NCBI GenBank assembly: GCA_964420985.1
Contig: CAYQUT010000018.1
Span: 1-52,581, forward strand
DNA length: 52,581 nucleotides
Reading direction: 5' to 3'
Source: CAMCTV01 sp964420985
Lineage (GTDB): Bacteria; Bacteroidota; Bacteroidia; Flavobacteriales_D; Sanyastnellaceae
Shown: positions 1 to 7,699 of the stretch, one piece after another
Layout of the letters: each line of letters starts with the position of its first letter
Numbering within the stretch: the first letter of the stretch is position 1
Notes under the pieces: generated by a model
What the model saw: only the letters and a program-made list of their open reading frames with translations
Database searches by the model: none
What the model was told of the DNA's origin: nothing
Program-made: the position numbers and the translations under genes

Positions 1-60
1 AATACTGAGTACTGAATACTGAGTACTGAATACTGAATACTGAATACTGAGTACTAAGAA
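1..60. repeat. Tandem heptamer array, left flank
   Basis: Direct tandem copies of the heptamers TACTGAA and TACTGAG run from the window edge to the 3' end of the four-helix-bundle gene. The array may continue to the left of the window. A degenerate array of the same heptamer lies on the other side of that gene at about 501-630, so the gene sits inside a repeat-bounded cassette. Confidence 0.85.
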
Positions 61-64
61 CTAA

Positions 65-415
65 TTACTGTGTTCTGAGATTTTTCATTAAAGAAAATAG
101 CATTCGTGATAGCTCATCAAGATCATTATAAAAAGAGTTATATTCTAGTTGATTAATTTGATTGATGTGCTGCAAGTAATCAAATATCGCGACACATTCG
201 AATGCGGATCCTCTTGACATGACTAGGAATCTTCGTTTATCTGGAATAGATGATCTTCCTGTGCCCTCGGCGATATTGAGCATTATACTGAAGGATGCTC
301 TTCTCAATTGGTCAATTGTTGTTCTGTCAAGGGAAGTGTTAACGATAAAGTAATGTACCTTTTTATTGTAGTCTTTTGCCTTGGTATAGACATTTAAGTT
401 TTCAAAATCAAACAT
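65..415 (-). CDS. Four-helix-bundle protein (S23/IVP, Avd-like)
   Basis: This 116-residue protein resembles the four-helix-bundle family first named after an intervening sequence of 23S rRNA genes (S23/IVP) and related to Avd, the accessory protein of diversity-generating retroelements. The family marks visible are the N-terminal FDFENLNVY segment, the central LRRASFSIMLNIAEG block, and the R-S-x-x-D-K-R-R-F segment followed by ECVAIFDYL. It starts at an ATG at 415. The cellular role of free-standing members is unknown. No reverse transcriptase or variable repeat is seen nearby, so this is not an obvious diversity-generating retroelement. The gene is bracketed by heptamer repeats and lies downstream of ssrA on the same strand, which suggests insertion of a small repeat-bounded cassette behind the tmRNA gene. 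Family is confident, function is not. Confidence 0.85.
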   Translation of the reverse strand: MFDFENLNVYTKAKDYNKKVHYFIVNTSLDRTTIDQLRRASFSIMLNIAEGTGRSSIPDKRRFLVMSRGSAFECVAIFDYLQHINQINQLEYNSFYNDLDELSRMLFSLMKNLRTQ

Positions 416-500
416 GGTAGTACAGAGGGTTAAAAGTTAGAATCAGTGATAATTGAGGCTGGCACTATGGGAGTATTGTATACAGTGAAATGAGAATCTA

Positions 501-630
501 GTAGAGAGTATTGAGTATCGAATATTGAGTAAAGAGTATCGAGTAAATAAGCATGAATTATTATCTATTCACTACTGACTACTCGTACTCACTACCGTCC
601 ACTCATTACTGATTACTCAATACTGACTAC
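501..630. repeat. Degenerate heptamer array forming a long imperfect inverted repeat
   Basis: The left half (501-550) carries GAGTATTGAGTATCGA-like units and the right half (about 563-630) carries the same units on the opposite strand. The outermost 17 bases, 501-517 and 614-630, pair at 15 positions, and the centre is an AT-rich loop near 551-562. The transcript could fold into a long hairpin ending about 12 bases from the tmRNA 3' end. It may act as a terminator for ssrA, as an element end, or both. The rest of 416-500 shows no further structure. Confidence 0.7.
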
Positions 631-641
631 TGATAAAATTG

Positions 642-1039
642 TGGACCCGGCGGGGGTCGAACCCGCGTCCAAACAGGGAACGACTGAGGTTTCTACATGC
701 TTATTCTTTCATTCATTGTCGTGAAGTACATGGCAAAAGACAACCTTGACACTTCCTTATCGAATGAGGTTTAGCCGCTGTCTATTCGCATCAACATTGG
801 CGATTTCCCTTTGATGAAGCCCCAGTGCTAACTGCCGGGAACGAGGCCGTTAGCGGGACATGCCTGTCTTATCAATCCTTGATAAGATTAAGCGTAATCA
901 CTACCAGTGATTAGGCTGCAAGCGCGTATGAATTGTTGTCATTTCTGACGGATGATTTGAGATTAAAGAGCTATCCCACCAAATGCTCTGCATGCTTGCT
1001 CCGAAATTCTTCCTACTGTCAAATCCAGAAATCGGGCCC
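642..1039 (-). ncRNA. ssrA: Transfer-messenger RNA (tmRNA)
   Basis: tmRNA rescues stalled ribosomes with SmpB and adds a degradation tag. The 5' acceptor strand GGGCCCG (1039-1033) pairs with the 3' strand CGGGUCC, with one G-U pair. The 3' end carries the T-arm GCGGG-UUCGACC-CCCGC and a discriminator A at 642. CCA is not encoded, since CAA follows. The tag reading frame on the minus strand ends in NDNNSYALAA with a TAA stop at 913-911, the conserved C-terminus seen in tmRNA tags. The exact resume codon is uncertain. The length of about 398 bases fits a one-piece tmRNA. Confidence 0.95.
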
Positions 1040-1057
1040 AGAAATAAAGAACTTCTG

Positions 1058-1065
1058 CAAAGTTA
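1058..1065 (-). promoter_or_regulatory. Likely -7 box of ssrA
   Basis: On the minus strand 1065-1058 reads TAACTTTG, a perfect match to the Bacteroidota -7 consensus TAnnTTTG, about 19 bases upstream of the mature tmRNA 5' end. No clear -33 TTTG was found at the expected distance. Confidence 0.55.
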
Positions 1066-1112
1066 GGCATTATACTCCTCCTCATCTCTATTCATTATCT
1101 TATTTTAGCAGT

Positions 1113-1985
1113 ATGTCAGCAATCAAAGTGGTTAGGGTTATCGGTGGTCTGGGCAATCAAATGTTCCAAGCATGCTTCTATGAATGGCTCCGCCGTTCCT
1201 TCCCAGAGCATCAATCATTCATCGATTTGCAGTCTTTTGAAAACTACTCCCTGCACAATGGCTATTTGCTCAACACTATCTTTGGTTATCAATCCCAAGT
1301 GGCCGATGAGAAAATCCTCAAAAAAGTAGGCGAATACCAAAAGGGTTTTTTTTATCGTGCAAAAAGACGTTTTGGTTTAAAAAACAACTTGGTTTGGGAA
1401 GAGTCGGAAGATATTCGTTTTCTGTTTCATGATGAAAAAATTATCCATCAAAGTAACCAATACTTGGATGGTTATTGGCAAGCCTTTCCGTATGTTGATT
1501 TATTCAAAGAGATTAAGAGTGTGTTTCGCTTTCCAGCCTTGATGGATCAGAAAAATCAAGAGGCTGTTGCGGCCATTGAATCTTCCCCCAATGCGGTCTC
1601 CGTTCACGTGCGCAGAGGTGATTATGTCAATCATCCAAAATACAAGGATATTTGTACCGTGGAGTATTATGAAAAGGCCATTCAATATTTGAGCAATCAA
1701 TATGGAGAGTTGAAATGTTTTGTTTTTTCCAATGATATTTCATGGTGTCAGGAAAATCTGAATTTGCCCAATGTCACCTACGTCGATCACAATGCTGGAG
1801 CTGATTCATACAAGGATATGCAACTCATGGGTTATTGTCAACACCACATTATTGCCAATTCCAGTTTCAGTTGGTGGGGCGCCTACCTGTCTGATAAGAA
1901 CGGGATTACAATTGCTCCTAAAAAGTGGAAAAACAACATGGAGGGTACTCGGCAGTTGATTCCTTCCGATTGGATTCAGCTTTGA
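1113..1985 (+). CDS. Alpha-1,2-fucosyltransferase (GT11 family)
   Basis: This 290-residue enzyme would transfer fucose from GDP-fucose to a galactose on a surface glycan or O-antigen. The GT11 signatures are all present: GGLGNQMFQ close to the N-terminus, the HVRRGDYV nucleotide-binding motif near residue 165, and the SSFSWWGAYL block near the C-terminus. The reading frame stays open upstream to 933, but that part lies inside the tmRNA gene. The ATG at 1113 gives MSAIKVVRVIGGLGNQ, the usual start for this family. No other polysaccharide genes are adjacent, so the acceptor glycan is not known. Its promoter must overlap the 5' part of the divergent ssrA. Confidence 0.9.
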   Translation: MSAIKVVRVIGGLGNQMFQACFYEWLRRSFPEHQSFIDLQSFENYSLHNGYLLNTIFGYQSQVADEKILKKVGEYQKGFFYRAKRRFGLKNNLVWEESEDIRFLFHDEKIIHQSNQYLDGYWQAFPYVDLFKEIKSVFRFPALMDQKNQEAVAAIESSPNAVSVHVRRGDYVNHPKYKDICTVEYYEKAIQYLSNQYGELKCFVFSNDISWCQENLNLPNVTYVDHNAGADSYKDMQLMGYCQHHIIANSSFSWWGAYLSDKNGITIAPKKWKNNMEGTRQLIPSDWIQL

Positions 1986-2046
1986 GTGACTTTGGTTACT
2001 GCAATCGGTGGAGCCGCATCCCGACCTTTGCAGAAAATAAAATGTT

Positions 2047-2340
2047 ATGACAACAAAAGAAGCTTTGCTGCACCCTGACGTCAAAATCATTGATGTACGC
2101 AGTTTTATGGAATTTCAATCCGGTCATGTTCCGGGATCCAAGAACATTCCTTTGAATGAGATTCCACAGCATGTGATGGATTTGAAAAATGAAACTTGTC
2201 CATTGATTTTTTGCTGCGCTTCTGGAAACAGAAGCGGTCAAGCCGTATACTATTTGCAAGAGAATGGAGTTGGTAATGCCATCAATGGCGGAGGATGGAT
2301 GAGTGTACAATTTGAACTTTCACAATTGCAGAGCATATGA
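2047..2340 (+). CDS. Rhodanese-like domain protein (first of pair)
   Basis: A 97-residue single-domain rhodanese. It shows the family's IIDVRS opening, the FQSGHVPGSKNIPL segment and the active-site loop CASGNR, in which the cysteine would carry a persulfide and the arginine closes the loop. It probably moves sulfur between thiol carriers in the cytoplasm, since there is no signal peptide. Its stop codon overlaps the ATG of the next gene (ATGA at 2337-2340), and a thioredoxin follows, so the three are likely co-transcribed. The natural sulfur donor and acceptor cannot be deduced. Confidence 0.88.
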   Translation: MTTKEALLHPDVKIIDVRSFMEFQSGHVPGSKNIPLNEIPQHVMDLKNETCPLIFCCASGNRSGQAVYYLQENGVGNAINGGGWMSVQFELSQLQSI

Positions 2341-2633
2341 GTTTTTTAAGAAAATTGTTTGGAATGGCCCCCAAGGTGGACCATCGCCAATGGATCAAAG
2401 AGGGTGGAGTAGTGATTGATGTGCGCTCTGCGTCGGAGTTCAAATCCGGTCACCCCAAAGGTGCCATTAACATTCCGTTGGATAGAATAAGCGATGTTGC
2501 TAAAAAGTACAAAAAGGAGCAAAAGATAATTCTGTGCTGTCGCTCAGGGATGAGAGCAGGAAATGCCAAATCACAATTGAAGGCAATGGGCTTTCAACAT
2601 TTGGTGAATGTGGGCGCTTGGCAAAATGTGTAA
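2337..2633 (+). CDS. Rhodanese-like domain protein (second of pair)
   Basis: A 98-residue single-domain rhodanese with VVIDVRSASEF, the FKSGHPKGAINIPL segment and the active-site loop CRSGMR followed by AG. It is a paralogue of the preceding gene but clearly diverged, which suggests separate roles rather than a recent copy. Translation is coupled to the upstream rhodanese through a four-base ATGA overlap, and a thioredoxin gene starts 17 bases downstream. The short N-terminal helix (SFLRKLFGM) is not a convincing signal peptide. A cytoplasmic sulfur-transfer or redox role is inferred from the family. Confidence 0.88.
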   Translation: MSFLRKLFGMAPKVDHRQWIKEGGVVIDVRSASEFKSGHPKGAINIPLDRISDVAKKYKKEQKIILCCRSGMRAGNAKSQLKAMGFQHLVNVGAWQNV

Positions 2634-2650
2634 CTTAAAAAAACAAAACG

Positions 2651-2947
2651 ATGTCAACTTTTCAAGAAATGATCAATTCCGATAAACCTGTATTGGTGGA
2701 TTTTTTTGCCACATGGTGTGGTCCCTGTCAGTACCAAGGCCCCATCTTGCAAGAGGTGGCTTCAGAGATTGGAGATGCGGCACACATCATTAAAATAGAT
2801 GTAGATAAAAACCCCAGCGCGGCACAAACTTATGGTGTCAGAAGCGTTCCTACGTTGTTGATTTTTAAGTCGGGGAATGTGGTGTGGAAACAAGCGGGTG
2901 TTCAACAAAAAGAGGAACTCACTCGATTGCTTCGTAGTTTTATGTAA
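2651..2947 (+). CDS. trxA: Thioredoxin
   Basis: A 98-residue thioredoxin with the complete active-site motif WCGPCQ near residue 22, the cis-proline segment RSVPTLLIF and the following GNVVWKQAG strand. There is no signal peptide, so it is cytoplasmic. It would reduce disulfides or, given the two rhodaneses immediately upstream, resolve persulfide or mixed-disulfide intermediates. The gene ends just before a strong terminator at 2962-2997 shared with the convergent GH16 gene. It is slightly short for thioredoxins (usually 105-110 residues) because the N-terminus begins directly at the first helix. Confidence 0.93.
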   Translation: MSTFQEMINSDKPVLVDFFATWCGPCQYQGPILQEVASEIGDAAHIIKIDVDKNPSAAQTYGVRSVPTLLIFKSGNVVWKQAGVQQKEELTRLLRSFM

Positions 2948-2961
2948 TGATAGGGTTGCTA

Positions 2962-2997
2962 TAAAAAAAAGAGGAGCTTTTGCCCCTCTTTTTTTTA
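2962..2997. terminator. Bidirectional Rho-independent terminator
   Basis: A run of A, then AAAGAGGAGC, a TTTT loop, GCCCCTCTTT and a run of T. The ten-base stem (2968-2977 with 2982-2991) has one A-C mismatch. It lies between the convergent thioredoxin and GH16 genes and works in both directions. Confidence 0.85.
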
Positions 2998-3040
2998 ATG
3001 ACAATGAATCAGTAATTCAAGTCTAATCCTCAATCACGAT

Positions 3041-4072
3041 TTAAAACAATCCAACCTTCTCTTGTTGTTTGATATTTCCCTCCTTATCCGAGAATTGAAT
3101 AAAGTAAAATCCCTTGGCTGGCGCCTGAAGCAACACTTCTTGTTGACCATTCATGGATGCGCGCTGAATCAATTTTCCCGAAGCGTCCATCAATTGCAGA
3201 TACTGGATGTCTTCCGAAATTCCTTTGATGTAAATGTTGTTGTTTTGAACTACAATTTGAAATTCAGGTTTTTTTACCGCGTTGTCAATGGCTGTGGGTA
3301 CAGCAGACCACTCATAGACACGAATAAAATCAACCTCCATCACTGCAGGAAAAACAGTAGTATTGTCAGGATCTCCTGGCCAATTGCCACCTACTGCGAT
3401 GTTCATGATGAAGAAGAAAGGCGCATGGAACTCACTGTATTGCGCTGCACCAATGTTTCTGGTGTAGTACAGAATTCCATCCAAATACCAACGCAACTGA
3501 TTGGCGTCCCATTCAATGGCGTAGTTGTGGAATAGCGTGGGGTCGGTAGAAATACTACCGCCTTGGTATTGATGCCCATTGTTATCCCAATGAATGGTGC
3601 CGTGTACCTCTGTTTCATTGTTGACGTGCTCCATGATATCGATCTCTCCGCATTGAGGCCAGCCTACAGCGTCTATGTTGCTTCCCAACATCCAGAAGGC
3701 AGGCCACAATCCTTGACCCATGGGAACTTTGATGCGCGCTTCAATTCTTCCGTATTGCACATCAAACTTTCCTTTGGTTTGAACACGTGCTGAGGTGTAT
3801 TCAGCACTGCCAAAATTTTCTTGTTTGGCAATGATGGATGCCTTGCCATTGGCAACGGTTAAGTTGCTTTCTCCACTGCGGTAGTATTGCAATTCATTGT
3901 TCCCCCATCCTGAATTCCCGAAGCCAATTTCATAATTCCAAACTTCCTCGTTCAATGCATCACCACTGAACTCTTCAGACCAAACCAAATTCCAAGTCAT
4001 TTGTCCTTGGAAAGTGGTTTGAGTGATAAAGAATAGGAATGTAATTATTCCTTGATAAATGCGCTGTTCCAT
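3041..4072 (-). CDS. Secreted GH16 beta-glucanase with T9SS sorting domain
   Basis: This 343-residue enzyme belongs to glycoside hydrolase family 16 and most resembles laminarinases, endo-beta-1,3-glucanases. Residues 1-22 form a signal peptide. The catalytic domain runs from about 27 to 253 and contains GEIDIMEHV, the E-x-D-x-x-E site with nucleophile and acid/base, plus GLWPAFWML and the final MEVDFIRVYEW strand. The last 70 residues look like a short type A sorting domain, so it would be exported through T9SS to the surface or medium. It starts 28 bases inside the upstream 930-residue module protein, so the two are co-transcribed and perhaps translationally coupled. It is the likely first enzyme attacking long glucan chains. 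Exact linkage preference is inferred. Confidence 0.92.
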   Translation of the reverse strand: MEQRIYQGIITFLFFITQTTFQGQMTWNLVWSEEFSGDALNEEVWNYEIGFGNSGWGNNELQYYRSGESNLTVANGKASIIAKQENFGSAEYTSARVQTKGKFDVQYGRIEARIKVPMGQGLWPAFWMLGSNIDAVGWPQCGEIDIMEHVNNETEVHGTIHWDNNGHQYQGGSISTDPTLFHNYAIEWDANQLRWYLDGILYYTRNIGAAQYSEFHAPFFFIMNIAVGGNWPGDPDNTTVFPAVMEVDFIRVYEWSAVPTAIDNAVKKPEFQIVVQNNNIYIKGISEDIQYLQLMDASGKLIQRASMNGQQEVLLQAPAKGFYFIQFSDKEGNIKQQEKVGLF

Positions 4073-6837
4073 GTGCGTTGTTCTTTTTGTAAAACGATAC
4101 GATAAAGACCAACAGCCAAAGCTTGTATGTCTACTGAGTTATGGGAAATGATCGGAGTCAATACCAATTGACCTTGTGCATTGTAGATGCTCAATTTGGC
4201 CCCATTCATGTTAGCAGGCAATTGTAAAAATTGATTTGCAGGATTGGGATATACTTCAAAAGATGTTATCTGATTTTCTTCGACATTGACCACGCAAGGA
4301 GCACAACTTTCCCAACAAACGGCAGGAACAAATGTGTCAGCGGTAACCGTGACCACACGGTGGTAATTGCCACCAAGACTCATGGTGCACAAATCATCGG
4401 TCAACACTTCATTGTCCTGACCCTCATTGATCGTAAAGAAATAATCATATAGACCAGCGGGAAGTTGCAGGTCTATGCCATACGTGTTATTGACGAAAAG
4501 GGGTTGTAATGTATCACAACTCATGCAAAAGCCATTAAAGTTCCCTGCGATTTCGACGCGTTCAGCGCTCAATCCACCAAGATCCACTTCAAAGTGAACG
4601 GTGTAAGTCACAGGAGGCGCACAGGCAGAGCAGGTCCCCCAACAAACGGTATCCATGACGGTATTACCACTAAGATTTAATACGCGATTGGTGTATTGTC
4701 CGTTGGTGATAACACATGGCAATGTCGTTGCCAGATCTTCAGATATTCCCCAAGCATCTGCAGAGAATTTGAACTCATGGGCACCGGCAGGAATAGCAAT
4801 GGTGGCCTCCCACACATTGTCTCCATTGGCATCGGTCATGGGGTTGCAGCTTCCGCACCATCCGTTGAATGTGCCATTGACTTCTGGTGTAGTAAACCCA
4901 ACTGTATTGTTCATATCAACAATGAAAGTGACATCATAAACATCGGGAGCAATTTCACATGCTTCACAAAATCCCCAACAGACAACGGGCAAGACCATGT
5001 CGGACTCTCCTACCACCAATGTGCGGTTGGTAAAACCGAAATTGGTCACGGTGCAAGCAGTACCAGGAATGAGGTTTTCTGAAATGGCCCAAGCATCAGC
5101 AGCAAATTTGAACTCATATGTTCCGGGTGCAAGTGCGATAGTAGCTTCCCAAATGTTATCACCATTGGCATCGGTCATGGGATTACAATTGCCGCACCAT
5201 CCATTGAAGTTACCATTGACTTCAGGTAGGGTAAATCCAGTTTGTTGATTCATGTCCACTTGGAATGTAACATTATAGGTATTTCCAACTTGACAAGCGT
5301 CGCATCTTCCGTATACATCATTGTTGATTGAACCTGCATCGGTGGTTCTGTTGGCGTAGTTGGCAAAATCAGTGACAGGAGCGCAAGAGGCTCCGGCCAA
5401 CATATCATCTACCAAATTCTCCTGAGCTGCCCAATTGTCTATCATGTATTTGTATTCGACGGTGCCTGCAGGCAATTCTACAACGATATCAAAAATGCCG
5501 TCGGCATTGCTATCTGAAAGCGTGTTATACGTTTCAGCGCCGCACCATCCACACCATGGTCCTGTAACGTGTACCGTGCTGAAAGGACCTGCGCAGGTCA
5601 TGTCCACTTCAAAAGTGGTGGCGTACAAGCAAGAACCATCCTCTACTGAAGCCGCAGGGTTATAGTTGACAGCTGTATTGTCTGTGCATCCTGCAGTGCT
5701 GTATTGACAGCTTCCGTCGTCAATGGTTGCATCTACGTTGTAATTTAACGCAACGGGATCAGTACAGCCAGGAACCTCAGAAATAGCGCAATTGTTGCAA
5801 CTTCCATAACACACAACGGGCAATGTTTCAGCTCCTGTAACGGTTAAAGTACGATTCGTAAATGCACCTTCAGTGATAGTACAAGGATCTCCAGCGGTTA
5901 ATTGTTCTGAGCCAGCCCAGTTGTCATAGGAGAATTTGTATTGATAAGTTCCTGCTTGTAATGAAATGGTGATATCCCAAATGCCATCCGCATTGGCATC
6001 GCTCATCGCTGCGCAATTGCCGCACCAACCGTTGAAAACGCCATTGAGTTCAGGTGTAGTAAAGCCGGTGACTTCGTTCATGTTCACCTGGAATGTGATG
6101 GGGTAGAAGGGCAATACGTTGCTGCAAGCCTCACATGCTCCCCAGCATACAGTAGGTTGTGATTGAGCAGTGTTGCCAACAGTGATCGTTCTGTTGGTGT
6201 AACCAAAATTAGTAGCAGTGCACACGGAACCTTGGGTAAGATTTTCTTGAATGGCCCAATTGTCAGCCGCAAATTTGTACTCGTAGTTACCCGCTGCCAA
6301 GTTGATGGTTACTTCCCAAATGTCATCCCCGTTAACATCAGTCATGGGTGTTGTTGCCGGTGCCCATCCATTGAAGCTTCCAGCCAGTTGAACTTGTGTA
6401 TAGGCTTGTGTAACATTGCTCATATCTACGCTAAAAGTTACTGGGGTAACAGTTGCGCAAGAAGCGCAAGCCCCCCAACAAACCACGGGTAGTGTCTGAG
6501 CGGCATTGCCAACAGTCAATGAACGATTGGTGTATCCAAAATTGGTTACAGTGCATGAACTGCCCGGAGCTAAATTCTCCTGTTGATTCCAACCATCAGC
6601 GGTGAATTTGTATTCATAATTGCCAGGAGCAAGATCGATGGTGATGTCCCAAATATTGTCTCCATTGGCATCAGTCATGGCAGCGCAGGCTCCGCACCAA
6701 TTGTTGAACGTTCCATTGACGTTGGCAGCAGTGAATCCATTCACACTGCTCATGTCAACTTGGAAGGTGACAGGATAAGTTTGCGCAACCAAAAAGTTGC
6801 AAACAATAACAAAAAACAAAGTAGATAGTTTTTTCAT
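4045..6837 (-). CDS. Secreted seven-module carbohydrate-binding-like protein, T9SS cargo (930 aa)
   Basis: A signal peptide of about 18 residues is followed by seven modules of 100-115 residues. The plan is VTFQVDM, NGTFNGWCGxC, MTDANGDNIW, PGxYEYKF, SC, then CWGxCxxC. The G-x-F-N-x-W and PG-x-Y-E-Y-K-F strands match the fold of CBM48/AMPK glycogen-binding domains, but each module adds about six cysteines, probably as disulfides. Modules 1-3 and 5-7 are one type. Module 4 (near residues 400-515) is a second type with the HVTGPWCGWCGAETYN block. Between modules 3 and 4 are two copies of a GCTDPxAxNYNPxAT-like calcium-binding-type repeat. A type A sorting domain with YPNP closes the protein. 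No catalytic domain is seen. It probably binds glucan at the cell surface and feeds the GH16 encoded downstream. Its promoter carries the shared palindrome at 6878-6899. Confidence 0.85.
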   Translation of the reverse strand: MKKLSTLFFVIVCNFLVAQTYPVTFQVDMSSVNGFTAANVNGTFNNWCGACAAMTDANGDNIWDITIDLAPGNYEYKFTADGWNQQENLAPGSSCTVTNFGYTNRSLTVGNAAQTLPVVCWGACASCATVTPVTFSVDMSNVTQAYTQVQLAGSFNGWAPATTPMTDVNGDDIWEVTINLAAGNYEYKFAADNWAIQENLTQGSVCTATNFGYTNRTITVGNTAQSQPTVCWGACEACSNVLPFYPITFQVNMNEVTGFTTPELNGVFNGWCGNCAAMSDANADGIWDITISLQAGTYQYKFSYDNWAGSEQLTAGDPCTITEGAFTNRTLTVTGAETLPVVCYGSCNNCAISEVPGCTDPVALNYNVDATIDDGSCQYSTAGCTDNTAVNYNPAASVEDGSCLYATTFEVDMTCAGPFSTVHVTGPWCGWCGAETYNTLSDSNADGIFDIVVELPAGTVEYKYMIDNWAAQENLVDDMLAGASCAPVTDFANYANRTTDAGSINNDVYGRCDACQVGNTYNVTFQVDMNQQTGFTLPEVNGNFNGWCGNCNPMTDANGDNIWEATIALAPGTYEFKFAADAWAISENLIPGTACTVTNFGFTNRTLVVGESDMVLPVVCWGFCEACEIAPDVYDVTFIVDMNNTVGFTTPEVNGTFNGWCGSCNPMTDANGDNVWEATIAIPAGAHEFKFSADAWGISEDLATTLPCVITNGQYTNRVLNLSGNTVMDTVCWGTCSACAPPVTYTVHFEVDLGGLSAERVEIAGNFNGFCMSCDTLQPLFVNNTYGIDLQLPAGLYDYFFTINEGQDNEVLTDDLCTMSLGGNYHRVVTVTADTFVPAVCWESCAPCVVNVEENQITSFEVYPNPANQFLQLPANMNGAKLSIYNAQGQLVLTPIISHNSVDIQALAVGLYRIVLQKEQRTWNSAFIKE

Positions 6838-6864
6838 TTTCAGAAATTTGATTTAGCTTAGCCA

Positions 6865-6899
6865 CGAATATACACTAATTGTAATTAATACAAAAAGTA
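6865..6899. promoter_or_regulatory. Promoter of the 930-aa gene with palindromic operator, abutting the Nudix regulator start
   Basis: On the minus strand: TTTTTG at 6896-6891, an 18-base spacer, and TATATTCG at 6872-6865, fitting the Bacteroidota -33 and -7 boxes. Over the -33 box and spacer lies a palindrome, ATTGT-N7-ACAAAAAGTA, at 6878-6899 on the plus strand. The same arrangement stands before the two other module-protein genes. The palindrome ends one base before the regulator's ATG at 6900, so a bound protein could block both directions. Confidence 0.72.
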
Positions 6900-7649
6900 A
6901 TGTCGGTAAGAAATTCACTTGATCTGTCCAAGACGAGCGTAGAAAAGGATGATATCTATTCTATTCCGATAGATGCATTCTTTAAATCTGCATTTTCAGT
7001 AGACTGCGTCATCTTTGGCTATCACGAGAAGGAATTGAAAGTGTTATTGATCCAAAGAGGAACTGACCCATTTGAGGATTTTTGGGCGTTACCAGGTGAT
7101 TTGGTTTACCCATATGAGGATTTGGATGCGGCAGCAGCACGAGTTTTAAATGATTTGACCACTTTACACGAAATACCAATGCGCCAGGTCCACACGTTTG
7201 GCAAGGTAGATCGTCACCCTTTGGGTCGTGTTATTACTGTTGCTTATCTGGCCTTGGTAGAGGTGCAGGACATTGCACCATTGGCATCTAATTGGGCCAA
7301 GGACGCCAAGTGGCATAGCATCAAGAGAATTCCCAAATTGGCTTTTGACCACAAGCAGATTTTACAAGACTGTCACAAGGCCCTCAAGGAAATGATTGTC
7401 TCAGAGCCCATTTGGACAACCGTACTACCCAAGAAATTCACCCTCACCCAGTTTCAGGAAATGTTCGAAACCATCCTTCAGCGCGATTTTGATAAGGGCA
7501 ATTTTAGAAAGAAAATCAACGGGGTAAAATTCCTAAAGCAACTGGATGAAGCGCAAACCAACGTCCGCCACCGCCCATCTGCTTTGTATAAATTTGATCC
7601 CAAGGTTTTCAAAACCTACAAAGAGAAGGGATTTGTTTTTGAATTCTGA
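6900..7649 (+). CDS. Nudix-fold transcriptional regulator (NrtR/AraR-like)
   Basis: A 249-residue protein with an N-terminal Nudix fold (about 25-150: FFKSAFSVDCVIFGY, VLLIQRG, FWALPGDLV) and a C-terminal winged-helix region (about 170-249: FTLTQFQEMFE, NFRKKINGVKFLK). This is the layout of NrtR-type regulators, including the sugar-responsive Nudix regulators of Bacteroidota such as AraR. The Nudix box is degenerate: after the G of GDLV, the catalytic glutamates of G-x5-E-x7-RE-x-x-EE are largely replaced, so it probably senses a ligand rather than hydrolysing one. It sits in the middle of the glucan locus, and a candidate operator touches its start codon, suggesting autoregulation. A ligand such as a laminarin-derived sugar or sugar phosphate is inference. 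The first 20 residues are not part of the fold and the start may be slightly off. Confidence 0.88.
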   Translation: MSVRNSLDLSKTSVEKDDIYSIPIDAFFKSAFSVDCVIFGYHEKELKVLLIQRGTDPFEDFWALPGDLVYPYEDLDAAAARVLNDLTTLHEIPMRQVHTFGKVDRHPLGRVITVAYLALVEVQDIAPLASNWAKDAKWHSIKRIPKLAFDHKQILQDCHKALKEMIVSEPIWTTVLPKKFTLTQFQEMFETILQRDFDKGNFRKKINGVKFLKQLDEAQTNVRHRPSALYKFDPKVFKTYKEKGFVFEF

Positions 7650-7650
7650 G

Positions 7651-7684
7651 AAAAAAAAAGGAGTGAATTTCACTCCTTTTTTTT
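7651..7684. terminator. Bidirectional Rho-independent terminator
   Basis: Nine A, GGAGTGA, a three-base loop, TCACTCC, then eight T. The stem at 7660-7666 with 7670-7676 is perfect. It serves the convergent Nudix regulator and 439-residue module protein. Confidence 0.9.
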
Positions 7685-7699
7685 GTCATCCTTTTTCGA

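Noticed and set aside
65..415. Avd component of a diversity-generating retroelement
   Set aside because: No reverse transcriptase, template repeat or variable repeat target is present near the gene in this window.
933..1112. N-terminal extension of the fucosyltransferase
   Set aside because: This stretch overlaps the 5' part of the tmRNA gene and its promoter, and the GT11 N-terminus begins naturally at the ATG at 1113.
4655..5665. Several long plus-strand frames opposite the 930-residue gene, and similar ones opposite the other module genes
   Set aside because: They are antisense shadows produced by the repetitive codon pattern of the modules. Their protein sequences repeat with the modules and show no family features.
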